A stretch of DNA of 64,000 bases from Flavobacteriales bacterium (GCA_026129465.1 JAHCIA010000001.1:3135503-3199502), one strand, 5' to 3'. Numbered from the stretch's first letter, positions 51,601 to 62,100 are shown. The notes: a model not told the origin generated them from the letters alone. Made by a program: numbers and translations.

Positions 51601-52457
51601 GGGCAGCCATCGAGGAAGTCGCAGGTGCCATCGTTGTCGGCGTCCTGGAAGGTGTTGCTCACGATGCCGTTGGTGCACTCGTCCAGCGTGCAGGGGTCGC
51701 CGTCGTCCACCGTCAGTTGCGAACATGCGCAGCCGTCGCTGTTCACGCCTTCACCGCCGGGCGTTCCGGGGCAGAGGTCGCTCGCATTGCACACGCCGTC
51801 CTCATCGTCATCGTTGCACAGTATGCTGAACGACATACCACATGGAGAACCGTCAACCTCTATGTAGTATATCGCGGCCGCACGTGCACCGAAATCGGCT
51901 TGTCCGGGCAATGGTGTGGAATTCCCACCCGCACTCAGGATGATCGTGCTCAAGAGTGCTGTGGCTGAGTTTCGCAAGCGGACATTGTAGTTCTGGACCG
52001 TGGCACCAGCGTGTTCGGCCTGGAGGTTCAGCACCAAAGGACCGCCTGGATGTTCGATCCTGTAATAAGCATTGGTCGGGTTGAACTCGAAGTTCACCTG
52101 ACCCGTGACGGTCGAAGCTTCCAGGTCGATGGTCGGAGCATTGCCGCTTCCGGTTCCAGCTGGCGGGTTGATGGCAAAGACGGGCGGTGTGACGTCGTAG
52201 CTGAGGGTATAGGAAATGCCACAAGTGACGCCTTCCAATGACAGGTAGTAGATAGCGCCGATTCCGCGACAAATGGTGCTTACCGTTTCGGAAAGAGGAA
52301 GGGAGTTCCCACCTACGGATACGGTCCATGATTGCAGTATTGCCGACAGACTGTTCCGCAACCGGATCGTGGCGGTACCTGGTCCACCAATACCCGCATG
52401 CTCGGCTTCCCAGTTGATGTTGAGCACACCGTTCGTAGGCAGGGAGATCTGGTAGTA

Positions 52458-53351
52458 GAAGCCATCTCAAAATAGTTTGCGCATGAGGATCATGGCACAA
52501 GCGAGCTGGACGAAGCCCAGGAAGTTGATGCTGTGATACTCGTAGCGGACCACAGTACGCCTGAAGTTGTTGAGCCAGGCGAAGCATCGCTCCACCTTCC
52601 ATCTCCGCTTGTATCTGCGAAGCTCCCTTCCATCTTGGGATTTTGAACGCCCTGCGCGGTTCGGTGCGATCATGCGGACCTTCCTGCGCTTGAGCTTGCG
52701 ATCGAGCTGATCGCTATCGTAGGCCTTGTCGCCGATGAGCACTTGGGGCAATTCTTCCATGAAACGCGCGGCCAGCGTTTGGGTCACGAGCTTCACTTCG
52801 TGGGTGCTGGCTCCGAAGGTCCGTACGGCGATAGGAAGACCAGCAGCGTCTGTGACGACCATGATCTTGGTGCCTTTACCTCGCTTAGTCGGGCCGATAT
52901 GGAGCCCCCTTTTTTGGCACTGGAGAAGGTGCCATCGATGAAGCATTCTGTGATGTCGATCTTCCCTCTTCGTTTGAGGTCCTGCGCCAAGGCCCACAGC
53001 ACCTTGTCCCATACGCCCTGCTGACACCAGCGCTGGAAGTACCGATGGCACGACTGGTAAGGAGGGTAGCGCGGTGGAAGATCCTGCCATCTGGCTCCTG
53101 TCCGGCAGATCCATAATACCCCATTGAACACCTCCCGAGCATCCAGTGGCTTCCTGCCACGCGTCTCGGTCCTCTCTTGAATAGGTGAGAGCAGGTCCTT
53201 GACCGCTTCCCACTGGGCGTCCGTGCAGTCCATCGTTTTGGACATCGAAAGAGGACATGCACGGTGAAAGGATCAAGACCCTCCCTTCTTCGGTTGTCAA
53301 ACGCCCGTTGTTCATGGCTCAGGACACCTCAACTATTTTTGAGATGGCCTC
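52458..53351 (-). mobile_element. IS5-family insertion sequence (894 bp) with TA target duplication
   Basis: Boundaries were set by the terminal inverted repeats and the interrupted gene. The left end reads GAAGCCATCTCAAAATAGTT from 52458. The complement of the right end reads GAGGCCATCTCAAAAATAGTT from 53351 inward, so the ends match apart from one base change and one extra A. The duplicated TA lies at 52456-52457 and 53352-53353. Taking out the element plus one TA rejoins the host codons in frame (Asp-Tyr-Tyr). It carries one transposase gene read by frameshift. TA duplication and a two-frame transposase fit the IS427-like branch of IS5; the subgroup is an inference. Confidence 0.92.
52467..53245 (-). 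CDS. IS5-family DDE transposase, expressed by -1 frameshift
   Basis: Two overlapping frames encode one transposase of about 259 residues. Frame A starts at ATG 53245 ([36 protein letters not shown]) and contains the first catalytic Asp (Asp104 in [10 protein letters not shown]). At A6G5 (plus-strand 52905-52915) a -1 slip moves into frame B, which carries [20 protein letters not shown], the second Asp ([10 protein letters not shown]) and the final Glu region ([23 protein letters not shown]), ending at 52467. The A AAA AAG slippery heptamer is seen in the sequence. All catalytic residues are present, so the element may be active. Confidence 0.88.
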
Positions 53352-54310
53352 TAGTCACTGTTGTCCACGTATGTGGAGAAGTTGATCTGTCCCTGCGCAT
53401 CGGTGTTCGGCGGTAGTATGATGGCGGTGCCCGTGGTGTTATTGGACTCCAGGTCATTGGCGAAGACAGGTGGGGTCACTGTATACCTGAAGCGATAGCT
53501 CGTACCGCAGATATCGGTGGTCAGGCTCAGGTAGTAGAAGTTCGTATTGCTGCGGCAATCGAGGCTCACTGATTGGGTCGCAGGTATTGAGTTGGCACCC
53601 ACGGGCAAGGACCAGGATTGTATCACGGTAGTTGTGGTATTACGCAGTTGCAGCGTCGCAGAGGCCGGGTTCGACGTGCCCGCATGCTCGGCTTCCCACT
53701 CTATGTTCAGGACACCGTTCGTAGGCAGGTCGATCCGGTAGTAGTCGATGTTGTCACCATACCGGAAGTCGATCTGGCCTTGATGCCATACCCCGGGGGC
53801 CACGGTCGTCGCGGTCCCGGAACCATTGTTGGATTCGACATCATTGGCGAATACAGGCGCCACGATGTCATAGGTGAAGGTGTAGTTCGTGCACACCAAC
53901 GTGCTGGGGTTCACGATGCTGATGTAGTAGAGGCCAACGCCTTGGCAGGGGAAGAGGAACGAATCGTTCACCGGCACTCCGTTGGCTCCTGCGGTGAGCG
54001 TGAACGTGCCAATAACAGCCGTGGTGGATTGGCGGACCTGGAAGGTCACCTCAAGATCCGTGGCGCCGGTGTTGCTCATGCTGCTTTGCACGCGCAATTG
54101 CCCTTGTGAAGGCGGTGTGAAGCTGAAGTAGTCGGCGCTGTTGTCCGTGGGCGAGCAGGCGCCCATGCTGCCGGTCATGCTCACCGCATATTGCAAGGCG
54201 TTCGCAGTGCCGGAGGTATTGTTCGATTCGGATTCGGTGTCCTGGGCCCAGGTGCCGAGCGGAATGGCCAGTACCAGGCAACAGGCAAGCAGTTTCTTCA
54301 AGGTGCGCAT
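53351..54310 (-). CDS. 5' fragment of the IS-interrupted T9SS cargo protein
   Basis: 319 codons, ending in a TAG made of the host's TA and the first base of the IS. Signal peptide (KLLACCLVLAIPLGTWAQ), then three beta-sandwich modules of the pre-peptidase-C type with the pattern ESNN(T/G)SGTA, DYFSFTPPSQGQLRV / IDYYRIDLPTNGVLNIEWEAEHAG and YYISI/YYLSL. It still has its own start and upstream region, so a truncated exported protein without sorting domain may be made; it would lack the T9SS signal and stay in the periplasm. The intact gene would run from 54310 to 48804. Confidence 0.85.
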   Translation of the reverse strand: MRTLKKLLACCLVLAIPLGTWAQDTESESNNTSGTANALQYAVSMTGSMGACSPTDNSADYFSFTPPSQGQLRVQSSMSNTGATDLEVTFQVRQSTTAVIGTFTLTAGANGVPVNDSFLFPCQGVGLYYISIVNPSTLVCTNYTFTYDIVAPVFANDVESNNGSGTATTVAPGVWHQGQIDFRYGDNIDYYRIDLPTNGVLNIEWEAEHAGTSNPASATLQLRNTTTTVIQSWSLPVGANSIPATQSVSLDCRSNTNFYYLSLTTDICGTSYRFRYTVTPPVFANDLESNNTTGTAIILPPNTDAQGQINFSTYVDNSD

Positions 54311-54536
54311 GAGGGTTCAGGTTAGGGTTTCAGGGCAAGGATGGATCGGTTTCATGGGCACATCGGGGAGGAGGCCGGGATGTGAACGATCGGTCGCAGG
54401 CCTCCATCCCTTGTTCACATCTCCAGCCCCCTTTCGATATGGTGGAAGAGGACAGGGCGATCAGTGCCCGCGCTCCTTGAAAGGATGCATCACACCTTCC
54501 ATTCGCCGTATTATCGCGGTCGGTTCACCACACACC

Positions 54537-55118
54537 GTGGAAACACCGGCCACCGATACCGCAGCGCACCCTGCCTGGATGACCGGGCTTCGGAGCAACG
54601 ACGCCGCCACGGTGCGCCAGTTGTACAGCGACCATTTCCCGGCGGTACGTCGAATGGTCCTGGGCAACAGCGGCACGGTCAGCGATGCGCAGGACATGTT
54701 CCAGGAGGCCATGGCCGTGCTCTGGTTGAGCGTGAAGGAGGGGCGCCTGGTGCCCGATGCCGACCCCGGCGGCTTTCTCTTCCGGGTGGCCAGGAACAAA
54801 TGGCTGGACGTGGTCCGGTCCGCAGCGCACAGGCACATGAAGGTGGTGCATGATGAACGGGTGCTCGACCAGCGTGCGGAACCCTCGGATGATCTCGAGG
54901 AGCGGCTCTCGCGACTGCGCGACGTGTACGAGCAGCTGGACGATCGCTGCCGATCGGTGCTGGACCGCTACTACTTCGAGCGGAAGGACATGGCCACCAT
55001 CGCGGCCGAACTGGGCGTGGGCGAGGACAGCGTGCGCACCATGAAGTACCGATGCATGATGAAACTGCGGGCCATGCGGCGCACCATCGCTTCAGGGCAG
55101 CACAACGGGGAAGCATGA
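54537..55118 (+). CDS. ECF-type RNA polymerase sigma factor
   Basis: A 193-residue sigma-70 family factor. Region 2 spans about residues 25-95 (LYSDHFPAVRRMVLGN, DAQDMFQEAMAVLWL, GGFLFRVARNKWLDVVR) and region 4 about 130-180 (LDDRCRSVLDRYYFERKDMATIAAELGVGEDSVRTMKYRCMMKL). The start is uncertain: GTG 54537 or ATG 54579 (179 residues). It overlaps the next gene by 4 bases, and that gene looks like its anti-sigma factor. No promoter of the usual type is seen in 54311-54536, as expected if it transcribes its own operon from an unknown motif. That gap holds no other gene. Confidence 0.88.
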   Translation: METPATDTAAHPAWMTGLRSNDAATVRQLYSDHFPAVRRMVLGNSGTVSDAQDMFQEAMAVLWLSVKEGRLVPDADPGGFLFRVARNKWLDVVRSAAHRHMKVVHDERVLDQRAEPSDDLEERLSRLRDVYEQLDDRCRSVLDRYYFERKDMATIAAELGVGEDSVRTMKYRCMMKLRAMRRTIASGQHNGEA

Positions 55119-55849
55119 CCAAGGGCACATTGAACGAGGAACGATTCGAGGCGATCGAGGCCTACCTGCTGGAGACCATGCCGCTGGCGGAGCGCGAGCG
55201 ATTCGAGCAGGAGTTGGCCTCCGATGCGGATCTGCGGCAGGAAGTGGACCTCATGCGCGAGCACATCCTGGCCGTAGAGCTGGGCGGCTTCACGAGAGCA
55301 ATGCGCACTGCTGCAGAAGAGGGTCGCGGATCGGATGGGAAGCGTGGGGGTGGATGGCCAGGCTGGTGGCGTTACGCCGCCGCTGTAGCCATCCTCACCG
55401 CTGTGGCCTTGTGGTTCCTGCTGGATCGCGAACCGGCCCATGAGCGCCTTTTCGCGGAGCACTACGTCACCGATCCCGGTCTGCCGGTGCCCATGAGCAG
55501 CGGCGATGACGAGGCCTTCCACGACGCCATGGTGGCCTTCAAACTGGGCGAGCATGACGAGGCCCGCAGCAAGTGGATGGACCTGCTCCGCGCCGCGCCG
55601 GACAACGATACCTTGCGCTACTACATCGCCCAGGCCGCGCTCGCCCAAGGTGATGTGGTTGGCGCCGTTCCCCTGCTGGGGCAAGTGGCTGCGGATACCA
55701 CCTCGGAGTTCAGCGGCAAGGCGCGCTGGTATCTCTTCCTGGCCCACCTGAAGCGCGGGGATCGGGAGGCCATGCGGGCCTTGCGCCTGGAGGACGACGT
55801 CCATTTCGGCGAACGCGCCCGCGCCATCCTCGCTTCCCTGGATCCGTGA
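55115..55849 (+). CDS. Anti-sigma-like membrane protein with periplasmic TPR-type repeats
   Basis: A 244-residue bitopic protein. The cytosolic N-terminus (1-85) has the anti-sigma-type helical pattern FEAIEAYLLETMPLAERERFEQELASDADLR (no zinc-binding HxxxCxxC motif). One membrane helix follows at about 87-105 (WWRYAAAVAILTAVALWFLL), then a periplasmic part with tetratricopeptide-like helices (AMVAFKLGEHDEARSKWMDLL, YYIAQAALAQGDVVGAVPLL). The role as sigma-factor inhibitor is inferred from layout and from coupling to the sigma gene (ATGA); the TPR part could sense or dock the CHAT protein encoded next. Confidence 0.78.
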   Translation: MTKGTLNEERFEAIEAYLLETMPLAERERFEQELASDADLRQEVDLMREHILAVELGGFTRAMRTAAEEGRGSDGKRGGGWPGWWRYAAAVAILTAVALWFLLDREPAHERLFAEHYVTDPGLPVPMSSGDDEAFHDAMVAFKLGEHDEARSKWMDLLRAAPDNDTLRYYIAQAALAQGDVVGAVPLLGQVAADTTSEFSGKARWYLFLAHLKRGDREAMRALRLEDDVHFGERARAILASLDP

Positions 55850-58800
55850 AGCACGCACTTGCCATCGCTTGGGCCTGTGCGCTGCCATATCCGCTCCTGG
55901 CGGGCGATGGGGATGCGTTGCGGCAACGACATGCCCGTATCGAAGCGCTCTACAAGGCCGGTGACCACGCGCAGCTGATCACGGCCATCGATGTGCAGCT
56001 GCTCGAGGCGCAGGGCACCACCTGGGTGGATTCCCTGCACTACTACCTCTACAAGCATGCGCGTGCCCACCGCATGCTCAAGGGCGCGGAGGCGGGCGCC
56101 CAGGCAGGCGAACGCATCCTGCGGCTGGTGCAGGCGCGTGGGGTTCCCAAGCACGAGCTGAAAGCGCTGATGGACCTGAGTTGGTACTACTATGACATCG
56201 GCCGGCTGATCGACTGCGCACGCGTGGACAGCATGGGCGTGGCGCTCACGGACAAGCACCAGGTGTTCAGCGCCGAGGATCGCGGCAAGGCGCGGCAGTA
56301 CCTCGCCTTCGACCACAGCGTCATGGGCGATCACGGCACGGCCGCACGTTGGGCCCGGGACGCTTTGGATGAGTATGAACGGGGCGGTGTCACCTCGCCC
56401 GTGCTGCTGGCCGAAGCCACTACCGCCTTGGGGGTCTCCTTGATGCACATGGGCCGGTACCAGGAAGCGGAAGAACGCTTCAAGGGGTCACTGGCCATTC
56501 TTGGGGAGGCGGATGATCCGGACCTGATCAACCGACGGGCCAGCGTCCATGGCAATCTCGGGGTGCTCTGGCAGCATGCTGGCGATCTTCCACGGAGCCT
56601 TGTCCATTACCAGGCGAGCATACCCTGCTACGATCGTGTGATAGCCGGGGCCGAGTTGGGGTATCTGCGCGACGAAGCGGTGCTGAACCGTTCGCGCACT
56701 TATCTCAATCAGGCCACGGTCTATTTTGAATTGGGTGATCTGGGCCGTGCGCAACGTCTCTTGGAATTGGCGTGGAAGGATCGCAGTAGTGTATTGGAAC
56801 CCGGTGACGCGCAGCTGTTGTCGGTGAAGGACCGCATGGCGGATGTGGCCCTGGCCAAGGGCGACCTGGAGCAGGCCGTGGAACTGGTGTCCGCTTATCT
56901 CAAGGCCTGCGGCGAACGCTTCGGCATGCACGGGGAGCCCTACATCCGCGCGGCATCCAAGCTCGGCGACCTCTACCGCCGGATGGGCGACCACCAGCGC
57001 GCCGATTCGCTCTTCCGCACCAGCCTGTCCGTGGGCGGGTTCGGCGCGGATGCGGCCATGGACCAGGTATTGCACCTCACCCTTTTGCGACGGGCGCAGC
57101 TGCACAGCGCCATGGGCCGCCATGCACAGGCCTTGGAGGACCTGCGTAAAGCGCGCACCGTGATGGTGAACATCCATGGTCCGGGACATTTCAAGGTGGC
57201 GCAGGCGGATATCCTTCTCGCGGAGGCCCACTATCTGGCCGGCGAACATCAGCAGGCCATCGAGCATGCGCGCAATGCACGAGCGATCCTGGATGATCGT
57301 GTGCGGGCTCTGCGAGCCAACGCGCTCCCGGTCAATTTCCCGGAACCGGAACTCTTGCCCGAGGCCATTTATTGGGAGGTGCTAGCGGAACGTGCTCAGG
57401 CGCCCGGCGAACCGCCCTCGGAACACTGGAACGGATCGCTTGATCTGGCCATCGCCTCGCTGGCCCGGAACAGAACGGCGTTGCAGGACGAAGCCTCCAA
57501 GTTGCTGTTGGTGGCCGCACAGAAGCGGCTGTTCGGCCTGGCCATCGACCTGGCCCAGGAAGCCCACGCGGCCAGTGGATCACAAGAAGAGGTCGACCGC
57601 TTCCTGGCCATCAGCGAAGCGGACCGATCCGTGCTGCTCAAGGGCAAGCTCAACGCCTTCGCCGGATTGCGTTTCGCCGGCGTGCCCGATAGTGTCCTGG
57701 CCCGGGAACGGGAGCTGATCGCCGCGCTGGAGGTCCGGGCCGATGATCGTGGCACCGCCATGGACCGCGCGGACAAGGAGGAGGCCTACCGGAAGTTCCT
57801 CGCCACACTGGAGCGGACGCACCCGGCCTACTTCGCGCTGCGGCACGGCGAGCCCCGGATATCCATCAGCGATATCCGCGAAAGGCTGCTCACCAAGGAC
57901 CGCGATCTGGTGGTCTATGCCGTCACCGGGGAGTACCTGCATGTGCTGGTGCTCGGCTTGCACATGGCGGAGTTGCTGCGCCTGCCGATCTCCGACCTGG
58001 CCGGGCAGGTGCGTGCGCTGAACGAGGCCATCGCCACGCGTGATGCGGCCGCCTACGTGGAGCACGCGCATACCCTGTACGAAGTGGTCTTCGCACCGGT
58101 GGCTGAGCGGACCACCGCGCCCGAGTTGCTCATCATTCCGGACGGTCCGTTGCACCTGCTCAACTTCGAGGCGTTGCTCACCGCGCCCTCCAAGGCAGCG
58201 GACTTCAAGGCGAACCTGCTCATTCGCCGCCACGCCATCGCCTACCTGCTCTCAGCGTCCACGGCCCTGCGTTTCGCCGATCTGAAGCAAGGACGCGCAA
58301 AGGGAACACTCGCCCTCGCACCGGGCTTTACCGACGATGTGAAGCAGGACTACCTGGCGCGCGTGAAGGACACCACCCTGATCGACCGTCACTTCCTCCG
58401 GTACGTGCGCCAGCCCTTCGCGGTGCACACGGCGCAGGACCTCGGTGGCCTCTTGTCGGCGCGTGTGATGGTGGGCGGGGAAGCCACCGAGCAGCGATTC
58501 CGTGAGCAGGCCGCGCGCCACGGCATTCTGCATCTGGGCACCCATGCGGAAATGAACACCACATCGCCCATGTATTCACGCCTGGTGCTGAGCAAGGATG
58601 GCTTGGGCATGGAACCTGACGCCGATGGCTACCTGCATGCCTACGAGATCTACGCGTTGGACCTGCGCGCCCAACTGGCCGTGCTCACCGCCTGCGAAAC
58701 AGGCACCGGCCAGCACGATGCCGGAGAGGGCGTGCGCTCCATCGGCTATGGCTTCGCATTCGCCGGATGCCCCAGCCTGGTGATGTCACTCTGGAAGATC

Positions 58801-59070
58801 GACGAGAAGGTGTCGTCGGAGATCATCACCCGCTTCTATGCCAACCTGGCCAAGGGCCTGCCCAAACACATCGCCCTGCGTCAGGCCAAACTGGACCATC
58901 TGGACCACGCGGTCGACGAGATGACCTTGCCCTACTACTGGGCCGGGCTGGTGCTGGTGGGTGATGTGGAGCCGGTGGATCTGGGAGGCCGCTGGTCTTG
59001 GACAACGATCCTGGCTGTGGCCGCGCTCGTGCTGATGCTATTGCTCTTCTTGCGGCGCTTCAAACGCTGA
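55846..59070 (+). CDS. Membrane-anchored TPR-CHAT caspase-like protease
   Basis: A 1074-residue protein. Signal peptide at the N-terminus (LAIAWACALPYPLLAG), then at least ten tetratricopeptide repeats (about 25-470; e.g. EATTALGVSLMHMGRYQEAEE, ASKLGDLYRRMGDHQRADSLF), a helical linker, and a CHAT domain at about 700-1040. The catalytic dyad is present: His900 in ILHLGTHAEMN and Cys950 in AVLTACETGTG, followed by GEGVRSIGYGFAFAGCPSLVMSLWKI. A single helix near the C-terminus (TTILAVAALVLMLLLFL) anchors it with the short RRFKR tail inside, so the protease should face the periplasm. GTG start overlaps the anti-sigma gene by 4 bases. Ends in a 20-bp hairpin. Substrate unknown. Confidence 0.9.
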   Translation: MKHALAIAWACALPYPLLAGDGDALRQRHARIEALYKAGDHAQLITAIDVQLLEAQGTTWVDSLHYYLYKHARAHRMLKGAEAGAQAGERILRLVQARGVPKHELKALMDLSWYYYDIGRLIDCARVDSMGVALTDKHQVFSAEDRGKARQYLAFDHSVMGDHGTAARWARDALDEYERGGVTSPVLLAEATTALGVSLMHMGRYQEAEERFKGSLAILGEADDPDLINRRASVHGNLGVLWQHAGDLPRSLVHYQASIPCYDRVIAGAELGYLRDEAVLNRSRTYLNQATVYFELGDLGRAQRLLELAWKDRSSVLEPGDAQLLSVKDRMADVALAKGDLEQAVELVSAYLKACGERFGMHGEPYIRAASKLGDLYRRMGDHQRADSLFRTSLSVGGFGADAAMDQVLHLTLLRRAQLHSAMGRHAQALEDLRKARTVMVNIHGPGHFKVAQADILLAEAHYLAGEHQQAIEHARNARAILDDRVRALRANALPVNFPEPELLPEAIYWEVLAERAQAPGEPPSEHWNGSLDLAIASLARNRTALQDEASKLLLVAAQKRLFGLAIDLAQEAHAASGSQEEVDRFLAISEADRSVLLKGKLNAFAGLRFAGVPDSVLARERELIAALEVRADDRGTAMDRADKEEAYRKFLATLERTHPAYFALRHGEPRISISDIRERLLTKDRDLVVYAVTGEYLHVLVLGLHMAELLRLPISDLAGQVRALNEAIATRDAAAYVEHAHTLYEVVFAPVAERTTAPELLIIPDGPLHLLNFEALLTAPSKAADFKANLLIRRHAIAYLLSASTALRFADLKQGRAKGTLALAPGFTDDVKQDYLARVKDTTLIDRHFLRYVRQPFAVHTAQDLGGLLSARVMVGGEATEQRFREQAARHGILHLGTHAEMNTTSPMYSRLVLSKDGLGMEPDADGYLHAYEIYALDLRAQLAVLTACETGTGQHDAGEGVRSIGYGFAFAGCPSLVMSLWKIDEKVSSEIITRFYANLAKGLPKHIALRQAKLDHLDHAVDEMTLPYYWAGLVLVGDVEPVDLGGRWSWTTILAVAALVLMLLLFLRRFKR

Positions 59071-59074
59071 TAGA

Positions 59075-59124
59075 CACAAGCCCCGGCCGGTCCCATTGTA
59101 TTTCGGGATCGGCCGGGGCTTGTG
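59075..59124. terminator. Bidirectional terminator between convergent genes
   Basis: A 20-bp stem with one G-T wobble: CACAAGCCCCGGCC and on from 59075, GGCCGGGGCTTGTG ending at 59124, loop of 10 bases. It begins 4 bases after the CHAT gene and ends 19 bases from the stop of the minus-strand gene. Confidence 0.85.
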
Positions 59125-59143
59125 CCCAACACCGTGCTTCCGA

Positions 59144-62100
59144 TCAACGCGCGAGGACAACACGCTGATGCTGCGTGCGATCCAGGAGGTCCCTTGTTTC
59201 CAGCAGATAGACGCCCGGTGTACACCGGTCCAGATCGATGGTGACCAGTTCGCTTGGCGCGTTCAACGGGAACGAAACGCGTCGGCCCTGGATGTCGATC
59301 AGACCAATGGCTTGGATGTCCGCACCCTGCCCGGCGCGGATGTGCAGTACATCCTGCGCGGGATTTGGCCAAGCTCGTGGCAGATGCGACTCCTCGGCGA
59401 TCTCCACGCCACCGGTGGAAGTGCCGTTCAGGTCCGCATCGCTGTCCGACACCGCCAGTTCCCGGAAAGAGGAGAGTCCGGTGATCGACTGGGTGAAGGG
59501 GTCGGCCCCATTGGCGGCATTGAAGGTCCCGGGGATCCAGTTGGTGCCATCATAGCGCGCCACCGTGCAGGTGTTGCGTCCGAATGATGCCAGTTCTTCC
59601 GCGCTGCCCCATTGCAGGGTGATGTTGGCGGTGTTGCCACCGGCGATCTGTTCGCCCACCACCCAGGTGCGGCCCACCACATCGGTGTTGATGTTCGATC
59701 CGGTGGCCACGCCAGGCGCACCGTACTCCGTGCTCACACCGTCCTGTACGCGCACGCTGAATCGATCCTGCGGACCGGAGGTGCTCATGGTCAGTGGCGT
59801 GTAGCTGGTGGTGCCTACGGGGAAGAGGTAGACGCTGCCGGACACCTGCCGGTGCAGGGATCCACTGCCGTTGTTCACCACCCAGCTGCTGGCACCGCCC
59901 CCGTTCACCGCGGCCGGCGCGCTGTTCTGGATGAACAGGTCGCTGTTCCCCAATCGCAGCAGGCCATTCAAGAGATGGAACGCGTTGATCACGGTCTGGT
60001 CGCCACCCAGGTCGACCCCCGCCGTGTTGTTGATGGCCAGGCTGAGTATGGTGCCCGTACCGTTGAGTTGTTGTCCGCTCATGCCGGTATAGCTCAGCAT
60101 CGGCGTTGTGATGCTCCCGTTGTTCATGATCGCGGGCCCCGCGAAGCCGAAGGAGTTCGAGCCGGTGAGCGTGGCGCCATTGGAAATGTTGAAGGATCCG
60201 TTCTGCAAGGGGAAAGGCAGGGCGTAGGCCAGCGTGCCACTGGGCACGTTCACCACACCGCCAGGCAGGTTGGTGAAGCTCTTGCCACTGAAATCGTTGC
60301 CGAAGGTGAAGGTCTCCGCACCATTGTTCTTGTTGATGGTGCCGGCATTGTTGGTCACCATGTGCCATGCTGCCTGGCTCGTGTTCCAGCCGTTGAGGTC
60401 GAGCACACCGCCCGCGAGGTTGTTGAAGAGGTGTGGCGTGCTGCCCAAGCCGGTGATGATGCCGCTCTGCATCGTCACGTGCCCCCCATTGTTGATCGTG
60501 CCTTGTGCCACGAGGGTCGCACCGTTCAAGGTCCCCGTGGCGCCGGCGGCGAGGGTGATGATGCCCGTGGTGTTCAGCGTGCCGCCGGTCCAGGTGAACT
60601 GCCCGCCGTTGCCGATCGTCAGCGCCAGTGGTCCGTGCAGCGTGCCACCGGTGAAGAGGAACGAGTTCAGTGTCAGCGCGCCCTCGATGTGCATCAAACC
60701 AGTGAGCAGGTGGAAGGGCGCGCCCACCGTGCCGCCAGAAAGGTTCGTGAACGGTCCGCCATCCAGCTTGAACACGCTGTTCGTCGTACCGGTCATGCTG
60801 CCCGTATTGGTTGTGGGCGCCTTGAACACGCACTCGCCGGCCGGCACGTTCAGCACACCGCCCGCCAGGTTGTGGAAGGCTTTGCCGCTGAAATCGTTGC
60901 TGAAACAGAAGGCCGTGCCGCCGTTGTTCTTGTTGAAGGTGCCCTGATTGTGCGTCACTTGATGCCAGGTGTTCGAATTGGTCAGCCAGCCGTTGAGGTT
61001 CACCACGCCGCCGGGCAGGTTGTTGAAGGTGGTGGGACCTCCGGCGAACGAGGATTGCCCCACGTTCCCGCCCTGCAGGTTCCAGGTGCCCGCGTTGTTG
61101 ATGGTGCCCAGTGCGTCCAGCGTGGTGCTGCCATTCGCCACGGCCGTGCCGCCGGAGAGGATGTTCAGTACCGTGGTGCCATCGAGCCTGCCGCCGGTCC
61201 AAGTGAACTGGCCTCCGCCAGGAATGGTGATCGCTTGCGGGCCTTCAACAATGCCGCCGCTCAGGGTGAAGGAGGCCAGATTGAGGGGGCCATTCAGGAT
61301 GAGGGTGGAGAACTGATGCTCGTACGGCGCGGTGATCGTGCCTCCGGGTCCGTTGGTGAAGGTGGGAGCGAAGGGGGATGGGTTGTGCTTGAATCCGCCC
61401 GTGCCGCTTGTCGTCAACGAGCCCTGGTTCACCGTGGCGCACTTGAACACCACGGTGCCGCTCGCCGCGTTCACCACACCGCCCGCTGCGTTCGTGAAGC
61501 TCTTCCCGCTGAAATCGTCGCTGAAGGCGAATTCCACCGTGCCGTTGTTCTTGATGAAGGTGCCCTGGTTGGTGGTGGCCTGATGCCAGCTGTTCGTGTT
61601 GCTCTGCCAGCCGTTCAGGTTCACGATACCACCGGTCTGGTTGTTGAAGGCGCAGGGCCCACCCGAAGCGGTGGGCTGCCCCAGGTTGCCGCCTTGCATG
61701 TTCCAGGTGCCGGCATTGTTGATGGTGCCCAGGGCCGCCAGCGTAGCGCTGCCGTTGGCCGTCACCGTGGAGCCGGCGTTGACGTTGAGGGTGCTGCTCG
61801 CCGACAAGGTCCCGCTGGTCCAGTTGAGTGTGCCGTTGTTGGCGAGCACGATGGTGCCCGGGCCTTCGATCGTGGCCCCGCTCAACTGCCATGTGCCGCT
61901 CACGGACATGTCCGTTCCCGGTCCGTTCTGAATGGTGAAGACATTGCCCGAGGTGATCAGCGTGGCGCCCGTGGCCACGAAGAGCTCGTCGATGGAAACG
62001 GGCGTGCTCGCGGTGACGGTGTGCCCGGGCAGGATGACCACCTGGCCGTCAGAAGCCGTGGGCACGCTGGGTGCGGGAACGAAGTCCACGCCATTGAATC

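Larger units (their letters stand above)
48804..52455 (-). pseudogene. 3' fragment of a large T9SS cargo protein, cut off by an IS element
   Basis: Open from the IS edge to the stop at 48804; the first in-frame ATG is 52427, but conserved sequence (YYQISLPTNGVLNINWEAEH) precedes it, so it is a fragment and not a gene with its own start. Order: two beta-sandwich modules like those in the 5' fragment; eight thrombospondin-3-type calcium-binding repeats of 33 residues (CPNDPDKTAPGICGCG, DSDGDGVADC); three 40-residue acidic/cysteine repeats (ECAGT/DCVGTPIEPEFDCPLLEANIGD); a long extracellular part; and a type A sorting domain (LTIWPNPNNGQQLWIA, LAPGTYLVAITAG). Removing the IS and one TA restores a single 1536-codon frame with the 53351-54310 piece. 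The 3' piece is probably not expressed. Confidence 0.82.
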
